Shown: positions 48,281-58,566, counted from the stretch's first letter. The stretch is DNA of 64,000 bases from Candidatus Sulfotelmatobacter sp. (GCA_025462865.1 JAOAPI010000019.1:62001-126000), one strand, 5' to 3'. Numbers and translations: made by a program. Notes: generated from the sequence alone by a model not told the origin.

Positions 48281-49120
48281 CTAAGGCAGAAAAGCTTTCA
48301 TGCAGAACAAACTCCCGCCGGATTTCTCAAACTCCGAAGTATCGAGGATTACGGGCGAAAGTCCTTCCTGACGCAGAATCGCCTCAAGGCGAGGCGAAAC
48401 GTAAGGCGTGAGGTAGCGTCCGTTGGCAACGATGCCATTTCCCATGAATTTGTGGGCTTCATCAGCGGTCAGTTCGTGAATGCGCTTCCAGAGTCCCCGC
48501 AAAGTAACCAGAGATTCGGGAGCGTAGGCCCCCGGATAGATCAGCACCGCTTCATTGTTCAGTGGGCAGAAGCAAGTATCCAGGTGATAGCAGTGTGGGT
48601 CCACCAGTTCAAGCGGCACCACCGGAATTCCCAACTTTGACATGGCATCTCGAAACTTTTCGACGCCGGAACTGGTCGAACGAAAACCGTAGCCAGCATA
48701 GATGCGCGACCAGTCTGGCTGCCAAAGGAGATCGCCGTGGCCCTCGAGCCGGTCGTTTCCTTGGCCTGTGCCCAGATCTACTTCGATGATCTTGTAACCG
48801 CGCTGGCGGTACCAGTCCACATAGAAAGGGACTTCCCGCTGGCGTGAATCGTGCACCATACGGCTGGGCACAATGAACTTACCGATGTTGTCGTGGAAAC
48901 CCACGAAAACCTGATTCGCTGCGAAGACCATGTCTTCGAGTCCGGCGACTGGAGTGATCGTTTCGACCTCGCATCCGGCTTGTTCCAGCGCGGAGCGTAG
49001 GGCCTCCCATTGGCGCTGCGCCTTCTGGCGATCAACCGGTAATTTCCCCGCCATGTAGGGATTCTTCTGGTCAACAACGTCGAAATAGGCCGGGGGACAT
49101 AACAGGACGTGCTTTGGCAT
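48281..49120 (-). CDS. Amidinotransferase/dimethylarginine dimethylaminohydrolase-family protein
   Basis: LLCPPAYFDVVDQKNPYM, EGHGDLLWQP, HLDTCFCPLNNEAVLIYP, GGSLFCMKAFLP (catalytic Cys region). Confidence 0.88.
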   Translation of the reverse strand: MPKHVLLCPPAYFDVVDQKNPYMAGKLPVDRQKAQRQWEALRSALEQAGCEVETITPVAGLEDMVFAANQVFVGFHDNIGKFIVPSRMVHDSRQREVPFYVDWYRQRGYKIIEVDLGTGQGNDRLEGHGDLLWQPDWSRIYAGYGFRSTSSGVEKFRDAMSKLGIPVVPLELVDPHCYHLDTCFCPLNNEAVLIYPGAYAPESLVTLRGLWKRIHELTADEAHKFMGNGIVANGRYLTPYVSPRLEAILRQEGLSPVILDTSEFEKSGGSLFCMKAFLP

Positions 49121-49407
49121 TTCTCAGATGGTAACGAGCTACGAGGCGCAGGACAAGAGACCCGGCAAGAGACACAGAAAAGAGACGCAATGTATAAGGC
49201 AGAAAAGAGACGAACTGTCGTCACAGTGCCGATGCGTCGGCACGAGAATTCCGATATAGAGTCGAACTGTAGAAATTGGGGCAAGAAACACAGTCCTATC
49301 TGGCCCGGCACATGCAAGCTCCGTACCTATCTGACTGCCGCTGCGGAACCTCAAGACGAACGCGTTCCATTGCAAATTTGAGCTGGAAGATAGGCGTGGA
49401 GTCGACG

Positions 49408-49731
49408 ATGCTCAGCCACTGTGCGAATCCTCAATGCTCAAGACCGTTTCTCCGACTGGGCCAGGGGAAGCTTTTCCTCGTCGAGAGCGACTCGGCGGAG
49501 TCGAGAAAACCGAGGGCCCACCCCTCGCGTTCTAGTCGTCTACAGTTCAAGCGGATGGAGAGATATTGGCTGTGTGATCAGTGCCGGCAGGTTTGGACCC
49601 TAGCTCAAGACCGGAACAACGGAATAATGCTCTTACCGTTGCCACCACATCCCGATGGCGTGAGTGTGACCACGAGACAGGCGCACATAGGAACAAGTGG
49701 TCCGGTTGGCTCGTTCCCGGAACGGTACTAG
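49408..49731 (+). CDS. Small hypothetical protein with paired Cys motifs (zinc-ribbon-like)
   Basis: CANPQC ... RYWLCDQCRQVWTL. Confidence 0.6.
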   Translation: MLSHCANPQCSRPFLRLGQGKLFLVESDSAESRKPRAHPSRSSRLQFKRMERYWLCDQCRQVWTLAQDRNNGIMLLPLPPHPDGVSVTTRQAHIGTSGPVGSFPERY

Positions 49732-49763
49732 AATAGGCAATCGTAGGGACGCCGTTCCTCGTC

Positions 49764-50261
49764 ATGCCTGCAATCACCGCCTTGCTGCACACTGCGAATG
49801 ATGCCTTGCGAATGGGGCGGACGCTCGAAACGCTTCTCCCCTGCGCCGAATTCCTGATTATCGATCATCATTCTGCGGACGCTACCCATCGTATTGCGCG
49901 TGAATACGGAGCGCGCATTATTGCAGCGGACGGTGACACTGTGGGTAGTGAATATCTTGATCTGGCACGCCACGACTGGATCTTCTGCATCTCGCCAGGA
50001 GAGTCGATGACTGAGGGTTTGCAGGCAAGCCTGTTCGAATGGGCGGCTCTGCCAGCCTATGAGGTTGCAGGTGGCGTTGCCGGCGGGCGTCCATTCTCCG
50101 TTTGCGTGCGTGAGCAGGTTCGGAAAAATTGGCTGGACTTACCCTTCCCGGAAACCCGTCTTATTCCGCGCACATGGGCCCGATGGCAGGGACAGTTGCC
50201 CGCGCCTGAACCCTCCGCCATCCCGCTGGAAGGGGACTTGTTGCGCTTCGCGCTCCCCTGA
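49764..50261 (+). CDS. Short glycosyltransferase family 2-like protein
   Basis: AITALLHTANDALRMGRTLETLLPCAEFLIIDHHSADATHRIAREYGARII and LDLARHDWIFCISPGESM. Confidence 0.65.
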   Translation: MPAITALLHTANDALRMGRTLETLLPCAEFLIIDHHSADATHRIAREYGARIIAADGDTVGSEYLDLARHDWIFCISPGESMTEGLQASLFEWAALPAYEVAGGVAGGRPFSVCVREQVRKNWLDLPFPETRLIPRTWARWQGQLPAPEPSAIPLEGDLLRFALP

Positions 50262-50520
50262 GCTTAGCGGGGTTGAGCTGCGATTCCAACTCCCTTTTGA
50301 TTTACTCCCTCCTCGACATGCCATCGCGCAAAGATCCGGCTGCGACCGACGGTACCTTCGCCTCTCTTCCCCTCGCCATTCGGCCAAGCCTTCGCGCTTC
50401 AATAGCTTGCGCTCCCTTGTCCGGTCGGTCAGTGACTTCAGTACCTTAGTCCTGCCTGCCTTAGTCCCCATATAATTCAATCAAGAAGCAGGAATATTAG
50501 CGTTCTCATGGGGCGTAGGC

Positions 50521-51486
50521 GTGCAAACGCAATCACTCTGGAAGAACGCCCAAAATTATTCAGTGGACCCAGTTTACGCATTGGCGATTTTTGTCTTCGG
50601 GCTGGCCTTCGGCAGCTTTCTGAATGTGTGTGTCTACCGCCTGCCGTTGGGCCTGTCGGTGGTTAGGCCAGGCTCGGCTTGTCCCAGCTGCAAAAAGCTA
50701 ATCGCTTTCTATGACAACATTCCTGTTTTAAGTTGGCTGCTGCTGCGCGGCCGTTGTCGCGGTTGCAAAGCCAGGATTTCCCCGCGCTATCTCTTCGTCG
50801 AACTGCTGACCGCCTTTCTATTCCTGGGTTGCTACGCCTATTTCGGCCTTACATTGGCCACGCTGAAATATTGCGTCTTCGGATTTCTATTGCTCGGCCT
50901 CATTTTCACCGATGCAGAGACCAAGTTGCTACCCGATAAGCTCACGCTTCCCGGTCTGGCCCTGGGATTGTTGTTCAGTCTGCTGGTGCCTGTGCATGAC
51001 GTGGCTTCGCAATTTCTGCCGGGAATGGTGAATGTTCCCTTGTCCGCTGACCTTGCCACCCGATTGTTCTCTCTGCTCGATTCCCTGCTCGGCGCCGCAA
51101 TGGGCGCGTCGTTCATTTATGGCGCCGGCGCTGTCTACTTGCGCTGGCGTGGAACGGAAGGCATGGGCTTCGGAGATGTGAAGTTGATGGCGATGGTCGG
51201 GGCCTTTCTCGGAATTAAGCTCACCATTTTTACGATCTTTTCCGCTTCGCTGGTCGGGTCGCTGTTTGGACTGACTACCGTGCTCGTGGTCTGGATTAAG
51301 CGCACTCATCGCTTTACGCGCCGGTTGGCGAATCTGCAGGCAGCGCGACGCCGCGGATGGCAATCCGCGCAGATGGTGTATCGCCATTATCAAATGCCTT
51401 TCGGAGTTTTCCTCGGCAGCATGGCGCTGCTCGCGCTGTTCGTGGGCAACCAGTTCTTGAATTGGTACGGGAGGCTTTGGTGGTAA
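50521..51486 (+). CDS. Prepilin peptidase (type IV leader peptidase, A24)
   Basis: FGLAFGSFLNVCVYRLPLGLSVVRPGSACPSCKKLIAFYDNIPVLSWLLLRGRCRGCKARIS; GMGFGDVKLMAMVGAFLG. Confidence 0.96.
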   Translation: MQTQSLWKNAQNYSVDPVYALAIFVFGLAFGSFLNVCVYRLPLGLSVVRPGSACPSCKKLIAFYDNIPVLSWLLLRGRCRGCKARISPRYLFVELLTAFLFLGCYAYFGLTLATLKYCVFGFLLLGLIFTDAETKLLPDKLTLPGLALGLLFSLLVPVHDVASQFLPGMVNVPLSADLATRLFSLLDSLLGAAMGASFIYGAGAVYLRWRGTEGMGFGDVKLMAMVGAFLGIKLTIFTIFSASLVGSLFGLTTVLVVWIKRTHRFTRRLANLQAARRRGWQSAQMVYRHYQMPFGVFLGSMALLALFVGNQFLNWYGRLWW

Positions 51487-52400
51487 GCCTGCTTGCCAAT
51501 CCGTTGGTTCTGCGCGCCGTGCTCGCATTCTTCGTGGCGGGCATCGCCTTTGTATTTGTGATTTGGCTGATGCGAACGTTGCGCCGAAATATTGCGGCTG
51601 AAGCCGATTTCGGCTCCGGAGCCGCACCCACGCTCGAAGCTCTGCCGCTTCATCTCTACAACACTGTCATTCAGCAACTGAAACAACAGAAGCACGAGTT
51701 GCAACTTCAGAACCAGGCGGAGCAACGCCGCGCCCGCACTACAGAAAATTTCAGCCAGGCTCTACTCGCGAATCTTTCGTCAGGTGTCCTGGTGTTCGGT
51801 CCGAATGGATTAGTGAAACAGGCCAATCCGGCAGCCAAACAAATCCTTGGCTTCCATTCTCCATCAGGCATGAGCGCGGCAGATATTTTCAGAAGTGCGG
51901 CAGTCCGTTCGCCGGAAACTTCGGCAGCCAAGTCCGCTGGACCTGAAGATTCCGCTGGGAAGCTGACTGAAGAGATTCAAACCGTCCTGCGTGAGGGCAG
52001 CAAATGCAGGCAAGTCGAAGCGGATTACCTCACTCCGGCGGGGCAAACGCTTCGCGTCGCGGTGACAGTTTCTCCCGTGCCGGCCAGTGACGGCAGCCTG
52101 CTCGGGGTCGCATGCCTGATCAGTGACCGCAGTGAATTTGAACTCATCCGTAATCAGGAACTGTTGCAAGGCGAGATTTCGGCGGAGATGGCGCTGGACC
52201 TGCGCAGCTCTCTGGCCACGATCGCCGGATACGCTCAGCAATTGGCATGTAACCGCGACCCTGAACTGGCTCCGCAGCTGGCCGCTGACATTGCCACCGA
52301 GGCGGCGCGCCTTGATCGCCACATCGGAGGATTTCTGGCAGCAAAACGGACCGGCGAAGGCAGCAGTACTCGTGCCAACGCGGCGGGCCGTGAAATTTGA
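51480..52400 (+). CDS. Membrane-anchored PAS-domain protein with HisKA-like tail (degenerate sensor kinase)
   Basis: N-terminal TM, PAS-like LLANLSSGVLVFGPNGLVKQANPAAKQILGF, HisKA-like EMALDLRSSLATIAGYAQQLA; no HATPase segment before the stop. Confidence 0.78.
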   Translation: MVSLLANPLVLRAVLAFFVAGIAFVFVIWLMRTLRRNIAAEADFGSGAAPTLEALPLHLYNTVIQQLKQQKHELQLQNQAEQRRARTTENFSQALLANLSSGVLVFGPNGLVKQANPAAKQILGFHSPSGMSAADIFRSAAVRSPETSAAKSAGPEDSAGKLTEEIQTVLREGSKCRQVEADYLTPAGQTLRVAVTVSPVPASDGSLLGVACLISDRSEFELIRNQELLQGEISAEMALDLRSSLATIAGYAQQLACNRDPELAPQLAADIATEAARLDRHIGGFLAAKRTGEGSSTRANAAGREI

Positions 52401-52432
52401 GATCGGTACTTGAATTCGAAGAGGATGAACCT

Positions 52433-53092
52433 ATGAAAAATACGAAAAGTATCGGCTTGGGATTGCTGCTCGTGTTGTCCGCGATCCTGCTACCTTCTTT
52501 TACGCAAGGACAAACTTCGTCGCCACCGAAAGATCAATCATCGCTTGCAGACTACGCCCGCAAAGTGCGTAAGGACACGGGCGACACCAAAGGCAAGCCG
52601 AAGGTTTTTGACAACGATAACCTTCCGAAGAATGACAAGCTTTCTATTGTCGGTCAACATCCGACCGCCGAGGCCGATAGCGCTCCTGCCGCGGAAACCG
52701 GCGAAAAGGCTGTCCCCGCTGATGGTAAAGCCACCGGCGAAAAGCCAGCCACTGTGCAAGCAAAGGCAGCCGTTCCCTCGGACGATGAGAAGGCCAAACA
52801 ACAGGCCGAATGGAAGGCCTGGGAGGACAAGCTGGCCGCCCAGAAAGATCAGATCAATCTGGCCAGCCGCGAACTCGACGTCACACAACGCGAATACCAG
52901 CTCCGCGCCGCAGCCATGTATGCCGATGCCGGCAACCGGCTACGCAACTCCGCCCAATGGGACAAAGAGGAAGCGTCCTACAAACAGCAAATCGCCGACA
53001 AGCAGAAAGCTCTCGACGACGCCAAACAGAAACTCGAAGACCTGAAGGAAGAGGCGCACAAAGCAGGCGTTCCTTCCTCTATCACCGGGTAA
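52433..53092 (+). CDS. Exported coiled-coil hypothetical protein
   Basis: Signal peptide-like N-terminus and Lys/Ala/Glu-rich helical C-terminus. Confidence 0.7.
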   Translation: MKNTKSIGLGLLLVLSAILLPSFTQGQTSSPPKDQSSLADYARKVRKDTGDTKGKPKVFDNDNLPKNDKLSIVGQHPTAEADSAPAAETGEKAVPADGKATGEKPATVQAKAAVPSDDEKAKQQAEWKAWEDKLAAQKDQINLASRELDVTQREYQLRAAAMYADAGNRLRNSAQWDKEEASYKQQIADKQKALDDAKQKLEDLKEEAHKAGVPSSITG

Positions 53093-53139
53093 GTGCTCGA
53101 TACTCTCTGGCACGGCATATCCATCAATTAATGACTCGG

Positions 53140-53177
53140 AAAGCGCCCGGTCCCCCTCGACCGCGGCGCTTTTTTTC
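53140..53177 (+). terminator. Putative rho-independent terminator
   Basis: AAAGCGCCCGGTCCCCCTCGACCGCGGCGCTTTTTTT: GC-rich stem followed by a T-run. Confidence 0.8.
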
Positions 53178-53197
53178 TTGGCCGGAGACCCACGCGG

Positions 53198-53710
53198 TCA
53201 GTTTCTCCCGGCACCCTGGCGCAGCCGCAGAAGCTGTTTCCGGTGATGCATCCCATGCACCAGATGAAACTTTCTCCATTGTCCTGCAGTCAGGGGACCG
53301 AGAATGGGATGGTCGAGTAACGCTGTGCCGCGCCCGAAGCGGTTTTCGCACAGCGCGATAATCGCATCCATCTGCTCAATCTTTGTTATCAATTCATTTC
53401 GTATTTTTCCTGCCTCGATTCCCCGAGGTTCCGCAACCCGCGGCGCTTTTCGTCCCGTGGGCAGGTAGCCCAGTCTCACAGCAACCAGGGTTCGCAAACG
53501 CTGCCTGATGGAAGCGCGAGTTGCCAAAGATTTGCCCGCGTCTTGCACCTTCTCGAATCCCCTGATGGTTCCGGTATACGTCAGGTAGAGATGTTCCAAC
53601 ACTTCTGCGGCGCACCATTTTCCCGGTGGGTGCGAGTTCATTTGCTCCCCTGACATGCCCTCAACCGCCGACTCCAGAATGTGTTTCAGCTTTTCGAGAC
53701 GGGTATCCAT
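53198..53710 (-). CDS. DinB/DUF1569-like protein
   Basis: SHPPGKWCAAEVLEHLYLTYTGTIRGFEK and FHLVHGMHHRKQLLRLR. Confidence 0.8.
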   Translation of the reverse strand: MDTRLEKLKHILESAVEGMSGEQMNSHPPGKWCAAEVLEHLYLTYTGTIRGFEKVQDAGKSLATRASIRQRLRTLVAVRLGYLPTGRKAPRVAEPRGIEAGKIRNELITKIEQMDAIIALCENRFGRGTALLDHPILGPLTAGQWRKFHLVHGMHHRKQLLRLRQGAGRN

Positions 53711-53793
53711 CGCACTACTCTCGCGTTTCTGCGTGCTTCAGGTAGAATGTTGCGCAACAATCAAAATCACTTATTTATAACAGGAAGGTCACC

Positions 53794-54510
53794 ATGAAAC
53801 TGCGGGACTCCGTGTCGCCGGGGACTGATGTTCCCGAAATCATTGAAGTCAGTCCCAGCTTTAGGGTTTTCTTCCACGGACTTCCGTTCGCGAGAGCTGT
53901 TGCCACGGCCGCATTACTGATTTTCCTTGCGCTTATTTCCGCTTGCGACTCGAACAGCTCGAAGCCCTTAGCCAAGCCGGAACCAAAGGCTCCGGAACTG
54001 CTGACAGCGCGCGCCGCCTTTCAGAAGGTTTTCATTGCCGCGCGCAATTACGCCGCGGACGTAAAGCCTTTCCGGATCGAGTCGACGCCCTCAGCTGACA
54101 GCAATGGACACGACGGCAAGTCGGCAATCTGGCGGGCCAGCTTCGCCTCCGCAATGCAGCACGGAGTGAAACCTTTCATCTGGTCGGGAACCGATGCCCC
54201 CGACGCACCTTCTCGCGGCGTCTCGCCGGGCAATGAAGACACCTATAACCCTAACAACGCGTCGACCCAGGTTTTCGATGTGGCGTTCCTCAAGGTAGAC
54301 TCGGACCAGGCTTTTGCCGAAGCGCAAAAGCACGGCGGCGATAAAATTCTGGAAAAAAATCCCGCGCTTCCCGTAATGTATGTCTGCGACTGGAACCATA
54401 ACACCAACGAACTCACGTGGCACGTAATCTACGGCGGTTCTCGCGAAGACGCAAAGCTGACGGTGGCAATCAACGCCTCAACCGGAGCATTTACCCGAGT
54501 GGAGAAATAG
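53794..54510 (+). CDS. Hypothetical membrane-anchored/lipoprotein-like protein
   Basis: LLIFLALISACDSNSSKPL lipobox-like segment preceded by an unusual roughly 35-aa N-terminus. Confidence 0.65.
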   Translation: MKLRDSVSPGTDVPEIIEVSPSFRVFFHGLPFARAVATAALLIFLALISACDSNSSKPLAKPEPKAPELLTARAAFQKVFIAARNYAADVKPFRIESTPSADSNGHDGKSAIWRASFASAMQHGVKPFIWSGTDAPDAPSRGVSPGNEDTYNPNNASTQVFDVAFLKVDSDQAFAEAQKHGGDKILEKNPALPVMYVCDWNHNTNELTWHVIYGGSREDAKLTVAINASTGAFTRVEK

Positions 54511-54859
54511 GCTTGTGGTTTTGCTGTGGCAGCATCTACAGAAAGAAAAGCATATTCACCTGCGGAATTTATTCTTGCCGTTCGGCTTTCTCTTGTTCAT
54601 GGATGAAGCAAAGAAGCGGCACAGCGCACGCGATTCTTCCCTGCCTAAAAACCTCAGCGTTCAAAACAACCTCCATTTTTTGGAATTCGCCCTGCCGCGG
54701 AGCCACTTTGATTGGCGGAAGCTTTAGGTTTAGACCATCGAGCTTTGGGGCATGAACGGTTCCATGCAAGTATGGAATAGATTTGTTAGTTGTTAGATAT
54801 ACATAGTCGAAGTCAAAGCGGTCGGGCCCAGCAGTAATCGTTCGTTGTGAGGCGGGCCT

Positions 54860-55570
54860 TTGCCCAGACAAGCAGATCCACAACTTGAGCAGCGCATACT
54901 GGATGCCGCGAGCCGGCTGTGGTCCCGGGGCGGCGAAAAGGCGCTTACCATGCGCGGCGTAGCTAAGGCCGCCGGCACCACCACCCCTACAGTGTACGAG
55001 CGGTATAACGACCGTCAGGACATCCTCCGCGCTTTGCGCATTCAGACCCGCATCGAACTCTTCGCGGCGCTTACCCACACCCGTTCCCTGACCCAAGCCT
55101 GCCAGCGCTATTTAGAGTATGCGCTGGAGCAGCCCCATGCCTACGAAGTTCTCTTCGATGGCTTCGCCCAACCACCATCGCTGCATGAACCATGGCCTTC
55201 ATTCAATCTGATGCGGTTGCGGCTGGCGCAGCGACTGGGAGGCGATTCGCGAAAGCACACGCGCCTTATGCTTTCTTTGTGGTCCCTGATGCACGGCACG
55301 GCCATGCTAATGATTCGGGGCGGTGTTTCAGGATCACTGCGGACGCAAATGATTCACGCTTGCCTGGACGCACTTGAAGCTGTTGTGGATGCAGCGGCGC
55401 GCTCGAAGGGTAAGACTTTCTCCGGCCCGAAATGGCCCGCAGGCCTGATTCTGGGAGAAGCCGCGCAGAGTACCGTAACAATGCCGGAGAGCAGATCGGG
55501 AGCAAAGAGTTCGAGGCAGAACAGTCGCTCGAAAAAGAAGCCGGCGCCTCAGCTTCCTCCGGTACGCTAG
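54860..55570 (+). CDS. TetR/AcrR-family transcriptional regulator
   Basis: QRILDAASRLWSRGGEKALTMRGVAKAAGTTTPTVYERYNDRQDILRAL (TetR HTH); start codon uncertain. Confidence 0.9.
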   Translation: MPRQADPQLEQRILDAASRLWSRGGEKALTMRGVAKAAGTTTPTVYERYNDRQDILRALRIQTRIELFAALTHTRSLTQACQRYLEYALEQPHAYEVLFDGFAQPPSLHEPWPSFNLMRLRLAQRLGGDSRKHTRLMLSLWSLMHGTAMLMIRGGVSGSLRTQMIHACLDALEAVVDAAARSKGKTFSGPKWPAGLILGEAAQSTVTMPESRSGAKSSRQNSRSKKKPAPQLPPVR

Positions 55571-55593
55571 GCCGTGAGTTAAGTTTACTGCGG

Positions 55594-56268
55594 CTACTTC
55601 GGCCCGGCTGTTTCCACCTTCAGACGGTCAATCGCCTTCTGCGCTTCTGCTGCTTGCGGTCCGTGCGGCAGAATCTTCAGATAGCTTTCGTACTCGGCGC
55701 GGGCGTCGTCCAGTATCCCCAGTTTCTCAAGACAGATGGCCAACCGGACCGTCGCCACGGCATCGTTATCCTTGTAATGCAAAGCCTCACGGTAGCGACC
55801 TTCTGCGGCGCGATAGTTCTTTCTCTTGAAATAGTAGTCGCCGACCTCAACGCTTTTCGCGGCACGGTGCGGATCCCAGGTATGGAACTCGCTGACTCCG
55901 TTCCCACTCAGCACTTCCGCCTCGGCATCCGCAACTGCCGCCGAACTCTGCGGATGCGCCTTGGCGTCATCAGAAGGCGCGCTTAGGTCCACCTGCGTAT
56001 CTTTGCTCGAACTCTCTCCCACACTTGAGCCGAGATCGTCGGCTTGCACGCTATCCGAACGTGGCGGCGCCATCGTGGAGTGGTGCTCCGTGGGGGTCTC
56101 TGGGGTATCAGCGGAATCCTCCGGGAAAGGATTGCGTTCCGCGGCGGTTGGCTCTCGGTGGGTTGGGGTAGTGGATGACGAAGGCGAAGGTGACTTCGGA
56201 GAATCCTGCTGCGCCCACAGCACGGCGCTAAAGGCCAAGATCAAGCTCAGCAAACAGCAACGTCGCAT
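55594..56268 (-). CDS. Exported TPR-containing hypothetical protein
   Basis: Signal peptide; YYFKRKNYRAAEGRYREALHYKDNDAVATVRLAICLEKLGILDDARAEYESYLKILP. Confidence 0.8.
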   Translation of the reverse strand: MRRCCLLSLILAFSAVLWAQQDSPKSPSPSSSTTPTHREPTAAERNPFPEDSADTPETPTEHHSTMAPPRSDSVQADDLGSSVGESSSKDTQVDLSAPSDDAKAHPQSSAAVADAEAEVLSGNGVSEFHTWDPHRAAKSVEVGDYYFKRKNYRAAEGRYREALHYKDNDAVATVRLAICLEKLGILDDARAEYESYLKILPHGPQAAEAQKAIDRLKVETAGPK

Positions 56269-56322
56269 AGCTCTATTTTACCGTTGAGCGCGGCTTCTGG
56301 AAACTGGTGCGCAACTTTAGGG

Positions 56323-56368
56323 GATAAAAAATACAGGCCGCTCAGGGGGGAGGCTTTGAGCGGCCTGT
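56323..56368 (-). terminator. Putative rho-independent terminator downstream of the OmpA-family gene
   Basis: Perfect 12-bp stem ACAGGCCGCTCA / TGAGCGGCCTGT; minus strand continues ATTTTTTATC. Confidence 0.75.
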
Positions 56369-56414
56369 TTCGCGAAGTCCTCCGGGGGAGGAGGGGAAAA
56401 CTTTTTGATTCCGA

Positions 56415-57149
56415 TTACATCGACGACGGGTTGTTTTGTCCGGTCGTTGGTGTCGTCGGGGTGGTGTCGCCTACCGTATTCGTCATCAGGCGCACATCCA
56501 CACGGCGGTTGTCGGCACGGCCAGAGCTGGTTTTATTCGACTCTACCGGCTTGTCTTTGCCAAGGCCGATCACATAAATCTTGTGCGCGGGCACGTTGTA
56601 CTTGGTGGCCAGATACTGAATGACAGCGTTGGCGCGGCGTTGGCTGAGATCATAGTTGTACTCTGCCGAGCCTACGGAATCCGTGCTGCCCTCAAGCGCA
56701 ATGATGTAGCCCTTGGTGCTCGAAATGCCACCAGCCAACTGATCCAGAGCCTCTTTGGCTTTGGGGGTGAGATTGTCCCGGTTGAAGCCGAACTTCACCG
56801 AAGTCTCAGCCACAGGACGATAGTTGTCCAGGTTCGCGACTGTGTTGGTCAACACGCCGACGCGATTGTTGGCTGCATCTGCCATCTGCTGCGCCGAAGC
56901 CGCGGACTGACCTGCGGCCTGCGCTTTCTGTTCCACGTCCGCGGTTTTGACGTTTACAGCCTGAATGCCGGCCTGGGCACGGGCGTCAACGTCTTTGATG
57001 TCTTTGCTGTTCTTCGCCGTCAGGTCATCCAGTTCGTTGGTTTTGTTGATCAGCGGCGTGGTCTGTTGCTTCACGTAATTCTTGCTGGTGCAGCCGACGG
57101 TTGCCGCCATGCTGACAGCCAGGAAAATTGCTAACGAAGTGCGGGTCAT
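56415..57149 (-). CDS. OmpA-family peptidoglycan-associated protein
   Basis: Lipoprotein-like N-terminus (VSMAATVGCTS), ALEGSTDSVGSAEYNYDLSQRRANAVIQYLATKYNVPAHKIYVIGLGKDKPVESN. Confidence 0.93.
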   Translation of the reverse strand: MTRTSLAIFLAVSMAATVGCTSKNYVKQQTTPLINKTNELDDLTAKNSKDIKDVDARAQAGIQAVNVKTADVEQKAQAAGQSAASAQQMADAANNRVGVLTNTVANLDNYRPVAETSVKFGFNRDNLTPKAKEALDQLAGGISSTKGYIIALEGSTDSVGSAEYNYDLSQRRANAVIQYLATKYNVPAHKIYVIGLGKDKPVESNKTSSGRADNRRVDVRLMTNTVGDTTPTTPTTGQNNPSSM

Positions 57150-57489
57150 TTGAAGAGGCTCCTTGATTTCTTGTCTCAGCGCTTTCGGGTCTTGCCCGTG
57201 CGCAAAATTCGGCTGTGTTGCCCTGCTCAGGGAAGTCGTTAAACCTGCAAATCCCGTTGCTACTTTTGCACGGGGAGTGCCAGTTTGCCATACAGGAAAT
57301 TCCCGGTATAAGTATATACGTTTTCAAGCAGTTGCAATCAACCGACGTAGAACGGGGCGGAAACATGGGTGGCCGAAGGAAAGCAAAGCGCACATAAGTG
57401 GTGGAAATTTTATACAGTTACGCTGAGATTCGCCACGCCGACAATTCAATAAAATGACAGTCGACTGTCTCCTAACTGGTAACGAACCA

Positions 57490-58566
57490 TTATTTCCAAA
57501 TATCAGTAATCGGAGCCGCGTCTCTATCTCCCTCAGCCAACGGCTGCAAGCCAAAATTATCCTCAATCGTTCGCAGCACATTGTAGTGCGTGTAACGCCG
57601 ATCGAGCACTTTGGGATCCTGCTGGCTGGCATCCTTCACCATGTCTCCGAGAAACAAGGTGTAGATGCGATTGTCGGAATTGCGGTCGGACTCGTCGAAG
57701 GTGACAATCACCAGCGTTCCCTTGCGCAGTTTCTCGGGAAAATTCTTATCGAGGAATCTGCTCAACCAGGCCCCAGCCACTCCCACGTTCGTGTTGTGCC
57801 CGTCATTGTTCATGTTCGGGGTGTAGAACGAGTAGGCAACAAGACCGGCCTTCGCATCTCGAACGAAGAAGTCTTCACCCGCCAAAGCCCCCAATAGGGT
57901 GTTGCTCTTCGTCGAATCCACGCGAACTACGCGGTCGCACCATTTTTCCTGCACCTCTCCAAAGCTCAGGAACGGCACATGCCTGCGAACGTAGTCGCCA
58001 GCCTTTCGCTTCGATACATGCTGATTATCAATCCGATAAGGGCAAGTCCCCTCGGGCAACTCTTCGGCATAATTCTTGAAGTCGAGCCCGCTGGCGATGA
58101 GGCGATCGGCAATGGTTTTGTGCGCGGCATCATTAGGAAAGTTGACTTGACGGTCAGCGAGATATCGTCCGCGCTTGTGGATGCCGAAGTCAGTGCCCGC
58201 AACCATCGCCAGATAGTTCGGGTACGAAGGGTGAAACAGCCCGTGAAAATTGGAGAAGCTGGCGCCCTTGGCGGCCAGAGCCGCCAAATTCTTATCTTTA
58301 ACCGCGATCTCATAGTCGCCATTTTCAAGCACGATGATGACCACGCGATCGAAATGGTGCGCCGGTGATTTCGCTGCCGCCTGCGCGGCGTCATTTTTTT
58401 TCTCCTGCGGGGGCTTCGCCGCCTCCGTTTGATTAGTTTCTACGGGGGTGATTGATTGTCCCGTGGAGGAGACCGGAGCGCCGCACACCAGTGCGCCTGT
58501 TATCACCAACATGGCCAGCAGCAAGCTCCGGGAAAGGGCCGCCCGGCCGGTCGATTTTGAGCTCAT
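57490..58566 (-). CDS. Alkaline phosphatase-superfamily/phosphoesterase protein
   Basis: FDRVVIIVLENGDYEIAV, NFHGLFHPSYPNYLAMVAGTDFG, LVIVTFDESDRNSDNRIYTLFLGDMV; signal peptide. Confidence 0.85.
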   Translation of the reverse strand: MSSKSTGRAALSRSLLLAMLVITGALVCGAPVSSTGQSITPVETNQTEAAKPPQEKKNDAAQAAAKSPAHHFDRVVIIVLENGDYEIAVKDKNLAALAAKGASFSNFHGLFHPSYPNYLAMVAGTDFGIHKRGRYLADRQVNFPNDAAHKTIADRLIASGLDFKNYAEELPEGTCPYRIDNQHVSKRKAGDYVRRHVPFLSFGEVQEKWCDRVVRVDSTKSNTLLGALAGEDFFVRDAKAGLVAYSFYTPNMNNDGHNTNVGVAGAWLSRFLDKNFPEKLRKGTLVIVTFDESDRNSDNRIYTLFLGDMVKDASQQDPKVLDRRYTHYNVLRTIEDNFGLQPLAEGDRDAAPITDIWK

